This document shows positions 1-55,267 of a stretch of 64,000 bases of DNA, piece after piece (the first letter of the stretch is position 1; each line of letters opens with the position of its first letter). The notes under the pieces were generated by a model. It was not told the origin of the DNA. It did no database searches and was given only the letters and a program-made list of their open reading frames with translations. This DNA comes from Liolophura sinensis (taxonomy: Eukaryota; Mollusca; Polyplacophora; Chitonida; Chitonidae). The stretch covers positions 39,789,385 to 39,853,384 of the forward strand of contig NC_088295.1 in NCBI RefSeq assembly GCF_032854445.1, given 5' to 3'. The position numbers and the translations under genes were made by a program.

Positions 1-1077
1 CCCTAGGTATAAAGCTGATATTGCCTGGGAGCCCTGTTTATATATGTCATTATGTACACCAACATGTAGTTTGCAAGAGGGGGTTAAAGCTGTTTCATTG
101 TCACACCCCATGAGTGCCTATTCTCAATTGTTAGTCAAAGATTTATTTTAATGCATTCATGAAACTTCAAAGGATTTAGTTTAGGCTACAGTTCATTGCG
201 TTGATCACTCTATATGTCTATTTCTATGTAGATTCAGGTGAAACTGTGACGGTCAAAACTCAGTTAAGTGCTTTACATAGGCCTTAATGGTATCCACAAG
301 ATGAACACAAATTGACATGATCAGACAGCATTTTGAAGCCTTCTTGACTATGCCTTTTTCCTTGTTGAACATTTGATAGTTGCCTGTAGTTTGAGGTGCA
401 TGCAATATAAAAGTACATTTATGACAGCATTGGTAATTTATTAGCAAAGTTAATCTTATTGTAGATTTAAGTTCACTTCAATCAACAATTTAGCAGAATA
501 TGCACATTTCCTACAGGAAATCGACTACCCACTCAGTAATCTGGACTAATGTGAGTGGTTCCGCCATGGAATTACTTCTACATGTACGTGGTTAAGTGTC
601 ACACCGACGCAAGATCATTAGGTGACCACCAAGTTACACTTATGTCCTGTATGCTAACTCACAAGCTTCACCAGCCCTTAGGTACATTTATGCTTATGGT
701 AGTCCCTCTGTATCTACTGTCGGGTCTGTTTACACTGATTTGCCACAGAGGTGTGTAGGGTGGGAGAAGCAGTGTTAAGTCAGCTGTTGTACTTGTTCAT
801 GTCCAGGTCAACTTGACTTCACACATTAGCTGAGGACTTGCCAAGTGTGCATATAAATATGTATTTATACATTGTGTGCACTTCATATTCCACCTATATG
901 CTAACGTACCCATTACATGCTTTCTCATTCACTGAAAAACCTGTTCATTTTCCACCTACGTGTAATTTTCTCTGGAGACTTGAAGTAATTGCTTTTATAA
1001 AATACTGTATATTGTACTGTTACTTTGACCAAAAGTGCAAGTTCATTTATATCAAGTTTAATGTTACTCTTACTCAT

Positions 1078-1277
1078 ACTGTAATTCTTCAACCTTTTTT
1101 GCATGTTTGCAAAGTGTGTATTCAAGTATATTCTGAAGTCATTATTTTGTGTGGACTATTAAGATCATAATTTTGTGATGCCCTGAAACCAGCCAGTCTG
1201 AAAAATCAAATTAAAAACCCTCAGGATTGCACTGAAAGTTGCTCTTTCATAAATGAAAAAGGTTGAGGAATTAGGGC
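1078..1277. repeat. MITE-like repeat family A, copy 1
   Basis: About 200 bp starting with ACTGTAATTCTTCAACCTTTT and ending GGTTGAGGAATTAGGG. The ends are imperfect inverted repeats (AATTCTTCAACC versus GGTTGAGGAATT). The internal sequence is closely shared with 44331-44510 in another intron of the same gene. This suggests a short non-autonomous DNA transposon. No coding capacity is seen. Confidence 0.55.
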
Positions 1278-4200
1278 ATGTGTACACAAAACAAATTGAC
1301 CGCATGTAATATTATAAAATGTAGGTGTACATGATCTATAATACATGTATGTGAAATAGCGTATTAATTGTGCAGTTTTCCTACATTTTAGTATTCAGTG
1401 TTCAAGAGGTAAAATCCGGGCCTAATCCAGCCCTTCTCAGCGTCCGATTACCGGATGCTGCCGTTCCCTTGAAGTGCTCTTTGCGTTGAAAAAATTGTCC
1501 CTTCGCCACAGTGGCGAAAGCAGTGGATACCTTTCAACTTCAGTTGTTCAGATTTAAAGTTCGTAAATTTACTCAAATTTAATGTTGGACCCAAAAGGAA
1601 GAAGGAATATTTGACTTCGGTGTGAAAGAACTTGGTTATGAAAACATCAAAGTTTTTAAAGAAAATTTAAAATTGGAAATGTATACCCTGAAGCAGGTGG
1701 CAAAAGTTGGACCCGCGATAATTCAGTTAGCATTCAGATAATGCGGGCCGGGAATTACTTTCAATTTACTTTCACAAAATAAAACAAAAAATGCCGACTG
1801 ACTGACCCGACTGAAAAAAACAGGGTTTGTTACCCCCAACAAACCATTTTAAATGATGGCCTGGGGTAGCTATGATACCATGTGATGATCAGATGCACAT
1901 GTCATCTGGGAAAGCAGAGTTCTCCACATATATGTGAATACTAGCCATCCTTTGACTGAATTTTCGGTCTAGGTACATGTTGTGAAGTGCACATGGGTTG
2001 ATGGTCAATCGTAGGAACCAAGGCCTTTAAAATGTGCCCTTATGAGAACGGAAATATTCAACAATGAGGGGCCCTTCACCAGTGGTCCTCTCATCACCTC
2101 CCATCCCCCATTCTCCCCCCCCCCCCCCCCCTCCCCTCCACCACCACCACCCTGCTTTTCTGAGGCCGGATTAGGCCCTGGTAATATTAGGATATTAGAA
2201 CAATGTGCTGTTATGTTCGTAATAGTCACCTGGTGTAGGCCAGAACTGGGCCTTTCCAACATTGCTAAAGTGTTGTTTATAATGGCTGAAGAGTTTGACA
2301 GCAAACTAGATGGACAAAAATAAGATCTGGTCAATACATAGATATTTTCCCTATGAAGAATCTCTAGCAGTGTACCATGTGTACATGAAATTTGTCAGAT
2401 GTTATGCACTGCACTGCTCTAATTGCCCCAGGCCACTAGTTGTTTGCCTGTCTGAATGGACAGGAGTGGGAAGATTGAAAATAGAAAGCCTGCTGGCATT
2501 ACGTGGCCTTGTGTTACAGTGTCTGGGGAAGAAGGGGGGGGGGGGTTAAAAAAAACCTGGCCATTCCTTCGACGTAAATAACTTGAAGCATTGAACTAAG
2601 ATGGTACAAAGGTTACACTTTGCGAGACTTGTAAGCCACTTATCTGACACTAGTCGCTACTCACATTGTTTGTTAGACATGTATGTTCATGCAGGGTACG
2701 TGTACCATACACCTGACTAAAGAGGGATCTTCCCAAAATGTGGAATCCAGTACATTGGTCCAATTGTAGTTGACATCAAGGCTGAAAAATTCAGCTGGAA
2801 TTGTGGTCTGGCCAGTAGAGTTGAACAAACCAACTGGTATGTGATTCACAGATATCTACAGAATTAATGCAGCTGGCTGTGACTGTACCTATATGTACAT
2901 TTATAAACAAAACATTGAAAAAGAAGTGGCTTCTGTTATGCATGTAAGGTATACATTTAAATGAATATTGTTGTAAATTGTGAAACAGGGTGATTTTATT
3001 TTCTTTCATTTAACTGAAAAACAAGCTAATATTGAGAAGGGCCTACAGGTGATGTTTTTGACTTTATATTGGACCAGTATTTTACAGATAGATTCAGTTT
3101 GTTCATGGCTTCACAGTCTTTCTTTGCTTCCAGGGCCTGATTCTAAATTATCAACCCTTATTTTGTCTAAACCTAACCTATTCCACCTAAAGTTTTTTCT
3201 TGATTCTCACAGGATAAACCGCTGATGGTGTACCTATGTCTATTATAACATGGGCTGTGCTAAAGTTTTTCTTGCTGTCATCTGCCTATGTCACAGTTTG
3301 ATGGATGTATCTACATGTATCTAACATTTTTCAAAGCTCTGATTTGAGTATTTCATTGAGAGATGTTCTTCAGATGTCGTAGCTGCTTTTGAACACCCTG
3401 CAATATTGTCTGTAAAGAAAATCACATTACATAGTTCCATTACACACAGGTGTTGTAGTCATGTTAATAAATTTATAAAAAAAAGTAATCATCATAACTC
3501 AGATTGTCTTTGTGTTCAAATGGCTTAGAAGAACTGATATTGTATGGCTGTAGTCCTGTACACACAGCAGAAATTTAAGTTGCAAGGATACTCATCCAAC
3601 ACACATTGTTGTGTGAAACTGCCCTATTATCTTACCATGTGCTGGATACCCCCTATTTTTTCAATCTTCTCAGCTGCCTTTGCAACCAATAATTTAAAAT
3701 ATTTTAAGACAAGCATGGAGTGTCGAGAAACAATGTGCACAGTTTTATGAAGCTTGCATCTTAATGACCCTAACGAATCATCTTTAGCGTCATTTTCATT
3801 CTAATGGTGTATATATATTTCATTTTAGTGGTTGAAAAGGTTGAAGATTCAAAGTATACATGTACATATTTACTTGTATTAGTCTTGCTGGACTATTGAA
3901 AAATCCTTTTCAGTGTACCTGTGTGTCTAATCCATTGACTTATCTTGTGTTGACCTACATGTAAAATGTCTCTGGTTTGTGGGCAGTGTTCAGTTCAGAA
4001 GAACTGCTCCGGGAAAAGCAAAAAAGAAGAAAAAAAGTAATTTATTAAAGAAAGCCCAAATTTGAGCGAGAGGTTTCTAGGGAGGGTAATTGATCACTGA
4101 GGACAGACCTGTTTTCTGTCTGGTAACTGATACCTCACCTCTCTCAAAGCAGGCTGTCATTAAGGTATTTTTATAATAGCCACTAGAGCATTTGGACATA

Positions 4201-7200
4201 ATGAACATTTCATTGGCTTGTTAAACCCTAGGTTAATTCTTGTCGCCCCTTTGGAGATCAAGGGTCAAATTTTAAACCATGTGGTGTCTTATGTGCGAAA
4301 AGTCTTGTACATATCAACACCTAAATGCCAAATCATGAAGATGATCTGACCCCCACCCCTTTGCCGCCCTTCTGTAATCATTAACCCTGTTATCTCAATG
4401 TTCATAAGATTTACCAATCATAGTAACGTATTTCACCTGAACTTTAACAGTATTTAAGTGACATGTTTTCTGTGATTCTCATAGGCCCACTTAAGCAGGT
4501 TTTTTGAAGACGTTCGATTACAGCTGAAGTTCGATTACAGCTGGTGAAAGGGATTTCTTTTTTACTAAAACTTGACCAAAGTAATTTTTTAAAGAAATTC
4601 ATCTGAGTGATAAAGTTGTATTCATTCAGGACAGTAATCTCAAAAATGCCACCACCCCCACCCCTACCCCTATCCATCCCCTTGCCCTTTTCACACAAAC
4701 ACCCTGAACAAAGACTTGCACCGTGGGCCTGAGAACCTAATGGTACATAGGAGATGTAACTGTAACTTGACTCTAGATACTGTCCTGATATGTCCGAGGC
4801 TTATCCACATTAATAAATCTTAGTCACTGACTTAAAACCTCCACTGTCAGAATATCAGATATGCACACACTCTGCTTGTATTCCTCACCATCAGTGACTT
4901 TGTATTCTGAGGGCTCTGACTGGGTATCAGTGGGAGCTTTATCAATAGGCTTTTTTTTTTTTTTCACTGTCATACTTGTATGAAGTATGGAAACTTGCAT
5001 ATTTGTCCTCTAAGACATATGATATTGAAACCTGTGTGTACATGGAAGTGAATATTCATGCATTCTGAAGCTTGGTTTTAGCCCGTTTAACGGGGGTATA
5101 CATGTGCTCTACACCAATTAACCCAGGCTATACACATCATGATGGCATATAGATCAATCCTACACACGGGTGGGGGTATGAGATGGGGGTCAATTATCTC
5201 ATTTTCAGAACCACGATTAGCTCAGCATACAATAACAGTAAATAACAGTGAAATGAAGAGGATTTTTTTCTACTTCCGTCTAGAGATGGCACATCTCATG
5301 ATTGCATATGTATATTTGAATGTAAGTGCAGCAGTGCTGACTGTCCTGACAGTGCAGAACTACTGCTGCACACGTAATGATGCTCTGATTTCTTGTATGT
5401 GATGAACATAACAGCCAGTAATGTTAACAACGTTATGTTTTGCTGGGAATGATTACTTGGTAGGGTGTCTTCAGTTCTTGAAAACTTGCCGATATCACCT
5501 ATTATAGTTGTTACTGTACTCAGTGTATGGCCATGGGCTTGTAACCATACACACACAGGACCACCTGACAAGGTAATAGTGACTGGTACATATAGATTGT
5601 AACCCAGTGACTTGCCAGCCTAACCATTTCACCCCACCTCAGCAGACTTAGAGACCTGCATTTCGTTAACCAAACAATGGCAGCAGCTCTCACCCAACAG
5701 TCTCCTCCCAGGCGTGGCTTTACCGCCACCCAGCTGCGCGGTGCGTTAGTCACTGCTGTAAAATGGGGAGGTGGCCCAGACGACCTGACCCAAGACACTC
5801 AAATAAAGACTTGCAGCTGCACAGATGATCGGGGTGTTTATTTTCAGTGCAGGGCTCTTGTCAACATTTATCTCCCTTATCTATTATTAGGCATTTTTTC
5901 TCTCCTGTTCCATTTTGATAGAAGGTGTGGCCAGACAGGTATCCATGTTTCCAGGTTCACTGATAAAATACATGCTCCATCATACCTCATTGCTTAGTCA
6001 ACAATATTGCTACAGTGTTCATTGAAAACCTTCTTTTTGATCCGGAAAGTTAAGTTATGAACCCTTTAATACAAAACATAATGATAAGTTTTTTTATTAT
6101 ATATTAGTTAAAATAATGCATTGTAGTGGTTGGGGTGGGGGGGGGAGGTGAGAAGTACTGGTGAGAAGTAAAGTAACGTAGTCAATTCTTCAGGTACATG
6201 CTAATTATCTGAAAAGTTACATCTACACTTTATGTTTTGCATCATTCAGCGGCTGCGTCAAATGACCCATTGTAAACAGTTGTTGACCATTTGGAATAGA
6301 TGACTTGTCTGATACATTATAAAAGCTGCATTGTGTGCCGCTTAAATGCAGATTACCCTATATAACTTACATCAGTGCAAGGCCACATTAATGGATAGAC
6401 TGTAGATGTATTCTTCTATACCTGCAAGTGGTAGTCCTCTCCCAGTTTCCTCTACATGTAGGTGAAGTCAGTGGTTAGACTCAGACCTTGCCTGGATTCA
6501 GTCCAGATGTGACAATTGGGATAACCTGCCAGCAGGTTAACCACAGGCTCTGGAGGTGGCAGAGTAACACTGCTGAGGTGTGTAGTGTAGGACTGGCTGA
6601 CTCAGGTCCTACTCATCACCAGTATTGCAATCCACACATGGAGTGCACATTTTGCCCATTGTTTTAACCCAGTAGTATGATATATGTGCATGTATGAAAT
6701 GGATGGGAACGAACTGGTTATAGGCACCATGTGTTTATTGTGGACTAAATAGTGTTATAATGGTTAATATTTATAGTCTTGGATAGGGAGATTGTTGCCA
6801 GAGACATGTATGCGTATAAGTATGTTTTTTAAATATTGAATATCTGTGTACAAACTGTGTAACATACAACAGACATGTGAAGCTTTGATTGACATTTCTC
6901 TAGGAAAAAAATATGCGGTAGTTTGAAATAGACAATTCACCACAGTGGGAAAGTTTAAATCTAGGTTACACTACCTGGACAGGAGTATAATAAATCTACT
7001 CTTGCGTTGAATTCATAACTGTATATGAATTTGCATATAGGTGTGAGAAATTAACTTTTGATGAAGTGGCTGATGTTAATCAAAATTGTTTCATATCTTG
7101 ATTTGGTTATATTAATAATAATTGTAATATACTGTGGATAAGGCGTTTTATAGGGCATGTAGGTTTGCAGCAATATGGAAGAAGTTGAAGTCAATCTACA

Positions 7201-8271
7201 TTGCAGCCTGGATAGGAAATATTATCTCAGTTGAACTCAGTGTAAACAGCTCAGCCTGTTGGAGTGGTGGCTAATTTAGCATTCGTTAAAGCTGGAAACT
7301 GAGTGGTGTGATATACATGTATGTCCTTTAAATACTTGTACATATAGGTATAGAGTAATAACTTGGAACGTCAGGACTGGTAGACGAAATCACAGCCTCA
7401 GAAAGATGATACTGAGTTTGGATGAGGGTCATTTTGTGATAGGAAGTTGGCTCTCTTCTGATGCTCCCCAGTGATAACCTACCACATCTATTTCCTGCTT
7501 ACATTCCTCAAGCTGTATCCCTCCTCAGCATTTGTTACTAGTCAGCAGTAGTTTCTAGCTTATGATGAGCAGACACAGCTTCCTACACACATACAAGTAC
7601 ATGTCAGGATGCTGAGAGGTGAAGGCTGCTGTCTCTTCCACCACACCATGCAGCTGCACCTTGACTTAATTTTGCTGTTATGGTTAAGAAGACAGTTGTT
7701 GGCCCTCCAGTTTGTCTGAATTCTTCTTAACTAGGGGCACCAATAGCCCAGACTTCCCTCCATTAGGCTTGCATCAGGCTTTTTGAACCAGCTTTGTTTA
7801 ATTGGCAAGCTGTGCAAATAATTGAGGAAGCTACTGGCAGGTGTATCAAATGAATTTAGGCTTTTTAAGATAACATCAGCCTGCACATGCAAATGTAGCT
7901 CCAGGAAAGGTACAAACAGTCCTTTGAACCATATGTCTGTGTGTTTGTGTAGATGTGGTAGCCCCATTGTAGCCATACTTGGAGATGGGCTTCTTTTGGT
8001 CTAGTTATTAAGGCTGTTTTGAGGTGATCAACGCAGGCTGTGATATGTGAAAGATTTGAATACAGTAATGTGCACACACACATAATGTATGTACGTAAAT
8101 ATATATATATATGTAAATGTAAGCGAATGTACATGACCAGCCTGTGCAGAGTTAATGTGTTCACTAAGAAAGCAGATACATGTAATTTTCAACTGCTACC
8201 TGACCAGGTATGTAGTGGTTGTAAATGTGCCTATACTGCCCAAGTGTAAATTATACCCAGTCTGTTTACAG

Positions 8272-8540
8272 CATGGGCCTTTGTGACCAAGTGCTCAGCA
8301 TGCTAGCATAGCAGGATCACTTAAATGCCTCTCATCATTGTGGCTGGTGCTGTGAGTTCAGGTCCAGATCTTGCTGGCTTCCTCTCTGGTCCTAAGTGAG
8401 AAGGTCTGTCAGCAGCCTCCAGATGGTCGTGCCCGGTTTCCGCCCACCATAAAGCTGGCCACCATCGTATAAGTGAAATATTCTTGAGTACGGCATGAAA
8501 CACCAATCAAATAAATAAATAAATAAATAAATAAATAAAT
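8272..8540 (+). mobile_element. tRNA-derived SINE, near full length
   Basis: It has a degenerate tRNA-like head, a box-B-like GAGTTCAGGTCC, a body with GGCTTCCTCTC and GAGAAGGTCTG, and the diagnostic tail TAAGTGAAATATTCTTGAG, ...ACACCAATCAAATAAATAAAT with about eight AAAT units. It matches the full-length copy at 43649-43922 in order and orientation. Confidence 0.8.
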
Positions 8541-8700
8541 CCATGTTGCTGGTGTAAGTTGAAGTCCAGCTCAGACTGGCTTCCTTTGGTCATAGGTTTA
8601 GCCCTGTTTCCTCCCACCACAATGCTTGTCATCATCATACGAGTTTAATATTCTTGAGTACAGTGTAAAACACCAATCAGATAAATACATGTAAATAAGA
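8541..8700 (+). mobile_element. SINE copy, 5' truncated, directly adjacent to the previous copy
   Basis: It shares box-B-region GAAGTCCAGCTC, GGCTTCCT, CCTCCCACCACAATGC and the tail ATATTCTTGAGTACAG...ACACCAATCAGATAAAT. It is more diverged than its neighbour and lies head-to-tail against the (AAAT)n tail of the 8272 copy. Confidence 0.7.
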
Positions 8701-9043
8701 TTAAATATTACCATTTTATTCAAATGTGTTTTGTCTCTTATTTAAATCATTCCTGATGTGTACACACTGTGTTTATAACCCTGACTTCACCACTGTACTT
8801 ATGGGTCATCACTCTTTGTTTGCTGTGGGACAGACTGGTCAGTAGCTGTAATGATGAGTTGCATGACCAATCCTCCCATCATAGCAGCGATGGAGGATGA
8901 CCAATGTAGTATTGTCAGGATGAGGGTACACAGTGCCATGTGGCAAAGCTGGCTGTCTCTTGATTGATGACTCAGATTGTCAGGTCTTCATCTCTTTCCT
9001 ATTAAATTTGTAATCTTTTTTTCTTCTCTTTTTTCCCAACCAG

Positions 9044-51161
<42,118 letters not shown>

Positions 51162-51265
51162 GGCATTTATTAGGGCAACACAGCCTCACCTGCTGCAAAG
51201 TCAAGACCAGTTGGGCTGTCTCATCATGATGTCATCAGAAGAAGAACTGCAATGTGTTAGACGAA

Positions 51266-51271
51266 AATAAA
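51266..51271 (+). terminator. Proximal poly(A) signal AATAAA
   Basis: Canonical hexamer 105 nt after the stop codon, followed by TGTCCTGTTGTGG. It could yield a very short 3' UTR isoform. Confidence 0.4.
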
Positions 51272-52415
51272 CTAAATAACACTCTATGTCCTGTTGTGGA
51301 CTTGGTTAATATCCTGGAAGTAAAATATTTTTGGATACTTAATATTACTTTACTGACCAATATATGTTTGCTAATTCTGTCAATATTTCCATACTTAATA
51401 CAAGTATGGCTTGTTGTTAATTTTTTTTTTTTTTTTTGGTAATAGTTTTGTAGTAGCCTATGAGATATACTCTTAAGATGTTGTTATGTAATTTTTGTGA
51501 GCTGTCAAAAGTGTTCCATTTTCGTGTGAATACCAGTATAAACAGAGCATCCAAAATCGTGCTCAGTGTTCATGTTATGTGTTAAGGGTACGCAATATTA
51601 TGTTGTCATTTCTGTTTCGTTAAGGTTGTTTTGGTCATATCCACTGTGAGTTTTATTTCGAGTTAAATTGTGATACATCTTCTGTTGAAGATTGTGGCTC
51701 ATCTTACTAAAGGTTTACAGAAGACCAGGTGAACTTGTATGCATTACACAGATTAATGTGTCTCTTTGTTAATCCTGTACATTATAAAATTTGGTGTAGG
51801 GCAACACAACTGTTATTTTTCAACCAGCTGAGTCTGTGCCTCTTAGATTTAGAACCATGTAGAAGTCCTTGTTCGCTTACTAATACTTCAAATATCTATA
51901 GAATGCCACCACAGTGAGATATAAAGCTCTACTGTGCAGTCTTTCTTCAAACTTCGTCATAATGTTACAGGGATAAGAAAAATATTGTCTGCCATGTTCG
52001 ATGATGTGATGTGGAATGCTGGATTGATGGGAATGCTTTATGAACATGTATGACTTGTGGACCAATCACATAGCTTGTTTTATGGGTGTGACCTCAGAAT
52101 TTAGTAATTTGTACATATTTGGGGTTGAAGGGATTGAACAGACCTCCGGCATAGCCAGCCTGTTCAAGAGCGTACTTGATGTAAAGATTCTTAATTTGTG
52201 AGTGAATGTACAGGCTAACACAGCTGGTTGGGATATTTGTGGTGTCAGTGCTGATTAATGAACGCTGTAAAACGAATTTGCAGTCTAAATTTGGTTCATA
52301 TGGACGGCAGTTAAGCCTTTGGCTCAAGGCCTGTGCATGACCTTAGCGCATCATCTTGTGAGAAATGAAAAGCTTATTTTTCCCTTTTTTACCTTGCTTG
52401 TTGGTATATATCTGA

Positions 52416-52421
52416 AATAAA
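52416..52421 (+). terminator. Distal poly(A) signal AATAAA
   Basis: TGAAATAAAGTG is followed within 25-40 nt by a GT/T-rich element (GCTGTTTTATATGGTTGTAT). This is a good composite cleavage signal and the likely end of the myosin transcript near 52440. Confidence 0.6.
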
Positions 52422-52707
52422 GTGAAGCATTTATAATGAAAGCTGTTTTATATGGTTGTATTACATCTGTGCGGATTTCATGTAAGGGGAGATAATTTGT
52501 TTCTTACATGGCTGTGGGTTGTTCCAGGGCCTATACTGTTTTACATTAGAATTGTCTTGCCACTATTATCTGATAGTTTACAAAGCAGATGCCTGAAACT
52601 CAGTAACAGGTGTAACCGTAACCAATTGTTATATATTATGAGAACACAAAAGCTAAAAAAACAAAAAAACAAAAAAACGAAGGAAAATAATTGAAAACAT
52701 GTAGTTT

Positions 52708-52777
52708 CTTAAAATATACAAATCTTGAAGTGCTTTGATTAACACTCCCAATAAGCTTAATTTGTAGAAAAATGACA
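52708..52777 (+). repeat. Dispersed repeat, copy 1
   Basis: AATCTTGAAGTGCTTTGATT, AACACTCCCAATAAGCTTAA, TTTGTAGAAAAATGAC. It matches 54064-54137 with about a dozen differences. Family unknown. Confidence 0.6.
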
Positions 52778-53419
52778 CTATATTGGAGAGCTCCTTATGG
52801 TTTTATATTTGCTACAGTGATATGATTTAGCCCCATAGTGTTTATGCAGCAAGATGTTATTCCACAGCATCTTAACTTTGTTGCTTGAAATTGCAAGTAA
52901 TCTGATGGCCTTGTAAAATGAAACAAACATTTGATAATAAACAATATTCTCTCAGAAACTCCGGAGTTTATTGTATTGTCGTTTAATGTCATTTTTTTTT
53001 CTGGAGTTCAGTGTTTTTGTGTGATTCTAGTAGAAGGGTTCTGAATTGTATGTGCTTTTGTAATCGATGAATTGTGCTTGCTTTGTGAGTACGAACAGAA
53101 CCTGTAAGTTGCACACAACTTTGCCTGCAGTAGTCATTGATGAAAATTGTGAAGAAATGAAAACAATGCTTTTGATGTACCTTACGGAGTTTGAGAAGAT
53201 TGTTGCTGTCAGGGATAATAGCATTTGTGAGAAAGTGACAGATGGGACAAAAAATTTATGATACATTCTGTGTTGAACAAGCAAGTACCACAGATGCGTA
53301 TTTGCCAGTCTCGAGTGTAGCCTGACCCGGGGACTAGAATACCCCATCAACATAGCCATTGATATTCTGCATTATAATCAGGGATCTACCTAAAATTACT
53401 GGACTTGAACTATAAAGTC

Positions 53420-53486
53420 ACATGCTAGAATCCACGTGCTGGAGTCCACATGCTGGAATCCACATGCTGGAATCCACGTGCTGGGT
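53420..53486. repeat. 16-bp minisatellite, four units
   Basis: CATGCTAGAATCCACG, TGCTGGAGTCCACA, TGCTGGAATCCACA, TGCTGGAATCCACG, TGCTGG. The consensus TGCTGGAATCCACRTG is about 15-16 bp. Confidence 0.85.
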
Positions 53487-54063
53487 TGGTCATGTAAGAA
53501 TTTTGTAAGAATACATCTGGTGAGGAGCAATGGTTTCTTAAATAAGATGTTATCAAATAAATTAATAAATAAAGATTATTTGTACCTAAATTTTTGTGTT
53601 CCCAGTGACACAAATCTTCTAGGTTTGCACAGATCTACCCCTTCAACAATATTGCCAGGTCTTTGTGTTCAGATAGACTTGTTTGACAAGATCTTTACAG
53701 GGATAAAATGGTGTCAATGGTACTGTTTAAATGTGTATGCACAGAACTTAAAATATTTAAAGGCAAAGACTTCACTGAAAGGAGTCCATACATACTGCAT
53801 TATTCGTACTGATATGAAATGCGAGATAATTCTTCAGACAACTTCAAACATTATATGATATACAATAAGCCCATCTCAAAAGGTGAAAGTTCATACTGAG
53901 ATGTGTGGCACAGTTTTGTTGAAATGACAGCCCTTGATGGTGGTACATGTAATGCTGGAATTGGGTATTTTCCATTTATCAATTAATATAGCCCAGTCAG
54001 TGTGATGTCCCTTGATCTACTCATCATCTGGAAAACATTAAATGAAAGGCGAACCTGGAATGT

Positions 54064-54137
54064 ACGTATAAAAAATACCGATCTTGAGGTGCTATGATTA
54101 ACACACCAAATGAGCTCAATTTGTAGAAAAATGACCT
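54064..54137 (+). repeat. Dispersed repeat, copy 2
   Basis: ACCGATCTTGAGGTGCTATG, ATTAACACACCAAATGAGCT, CAATTTGTAGAAAAATGACC. Same orientation as the copy at 52708. Confidence 0.6.
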
Positions 54138-54469
54138 ACACTTCAAGTTGCATATGTAGGCGTCTGTAGATGTACTGTATATGTCCACACATGCGGCCAA
54201 TCACTGGAAAATGAATGAACTCCATCAACATGTAGGCCGACAACATGTAATAAAAGCGAAATCAGTGACTACATGTATATAGGCCAGACGTCTAAACCAC
54301 TGTAGATCTATACTTCCATGGTTAACCTTACTCAGCTCCAGTGCAGGCTGTAGATCTGTATATTACTGACTAATTTTAAAAAGCACTGATCGTCGCTGCA
54401 TCATTCCAGATAATTTGACAGATTTTGTTTAATTTTGAAATTTGCTAGCCACTCTTGTGTTTGCTGTAT

Positions 54470-54677
54470 TAGACGTGGCATTAAGATAAGACACGTCAAA
54501 CTTGTCGAGCGCTTGATTCTAGTTCCTATAACAGAGTAGCCTCCCTTGTGTAAATAGCTCTTGTACGTCGGAGGTAAAAAAAAGCCGCAAAATCTGACAT
54601 TTTGTAAAGAATTACGTTAGACGAAAAGTTGTAGAAGATAAATTTCTTATCTAATGCAATTGCAACAAGAACTCAAG
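54470..54677 (+). promoter_or_regulatory. Possible promoter and first non-coding exon of the ASB-like gene
   Basis: A short CpG-richer stretch (GACGTGGC, GACACGTC, CTTGTCGAGCGC, TGTACGTCGG, AAGCCGC) in AT-rich surroundings. It ends at ACAAGAACTCAAG with a good donor GTAAAT at 54678. Since the ASB-like CDS begins just after a splice acceptor, an upstream 5' UTR exon is expected, and this is a reasonable place. No direct evidence. Confidence 0.25.
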
Positions 54678-55064
54678 GTAAATTGTTTTCTTCAGGGAGG
54701 ATAGTTTTTTTTTCAATAACAGAGGGCTGCGTTCACACGACAACAGCTTGACAAGTAATTTGAGTGTTGTGATTAGGTAATGCTGCTGAGCACACGGAAG
54801 CTCTCATCTACTGATCTAGTCTTACTTTAGTTCAGTTAAATTAAACGTAGAGGTCTCTTTTCACAAATTTCTTATAGGCAGGTAAATATCAGAAATTGTT
54901 GAAAGTAGACCTCAATGTTTAATTTATTTGATCTAATTTACTCATTAGGTCTCCAAAACATACTACAGGATACGTTGCTGTATGGCATATTCTTCATTAG
55001 CTCTGAAGGGCTGTGATTGCTTATACTACCACAGCCCTGTCTTTTTCCATGAGCTTATTGTGAA

Positions 55065-55267
55065 AACCTCTGTATTGCTCTTATTGGCTTTAATATACTA
55101 CTGCTGGGCACCAAATAATTTGTTTTTCTTTAGTCATAGTCGTCTCAGCTATCAATCCCACATAGGTGTTCCAATGTGTTATCGCTAATAAATCCACACA
55201 AGTATGAGACTAGTGGAAATAGATAAATTCTGTCCAGCCGCCATGTTTGAATGCATACTCCTCACAG
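55065..55267 (+). repeat. Left arm of a large inverted repeat
   Basis: Pairs with 55499-55707 in opposite orientation: AACCTCTGTATTGCTCTTAT... and CAGCCGCCATGTTTGAATGC are mirrored by ...GAGAAAAACAGAGGTGTT and GCATTCAAACATGGTGGTTG. Arms are about 205 bp, with roughly 80 percent or better identity by eye, separated by about 230 bp. Confidence 0.85.

Larger units (their letters stand above)
1..9043 (+). other. Intron or upstream part of the myosin II gene; no exon found
   Basis: No myosin exon is recognisable here. In particular the exon that should precede the 28-bp micro-exon (TYSGLFC...PPHIYAIADTAYRSM region) was not found on reading, so it probably lies before the window. The stretch contains a CpG-richer patch at about 1410-1830, a MITE-like element at 1078-1277, homopolymer tracts (C-rich at 2116-2150, G-rich at 2533-2546), and two SINE copies at 8272-8700. 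Open frames are short, AT-rich and without recognisable domains. Confidence 0.6.
51162..52445 (+). other. MYH10: Myosin II 3' untranslated region
   Basis: AT-rich sequence after the stop with no splice signals or domain-bearing frames. A proximal AATAAA lies only about 100 bp after the stop and a distal AATAAA about 1.25 kb after it, followed by GT/T-rich sequence (GTTTTATATGGTTGT). The distal site is the likelier main end. Confidence 0.6.
52446..54460. other. Intergenic region with dispersed repeat pair and small minisatellite
   Basis: No supported gene. It contains two copies of a roughly 70-bp dispersed repeat (52708-52777 and 54064-54137) and a 16-bp minisatellite at 53420-53486. Frames up to 140 codons (53436-53858) run through repeats or low-complexity sequence and lack domains. 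Confidence 0.6.

Noticed and set aside
2042-2334. Proline- or glycine-rich frames on both strands
   Set aside because: Created by a poly-C/CCA tract (2116-2150). Low complexity, no gene structure.
5677-5997. 106-codon frame starting MAAALTQQSPPRRG, considered as a first myosin exon
   Set aside because: The sequence does not match the myosin N-terminus, has no donor in a fitting phase, and the second half is AT-rich non-coding.
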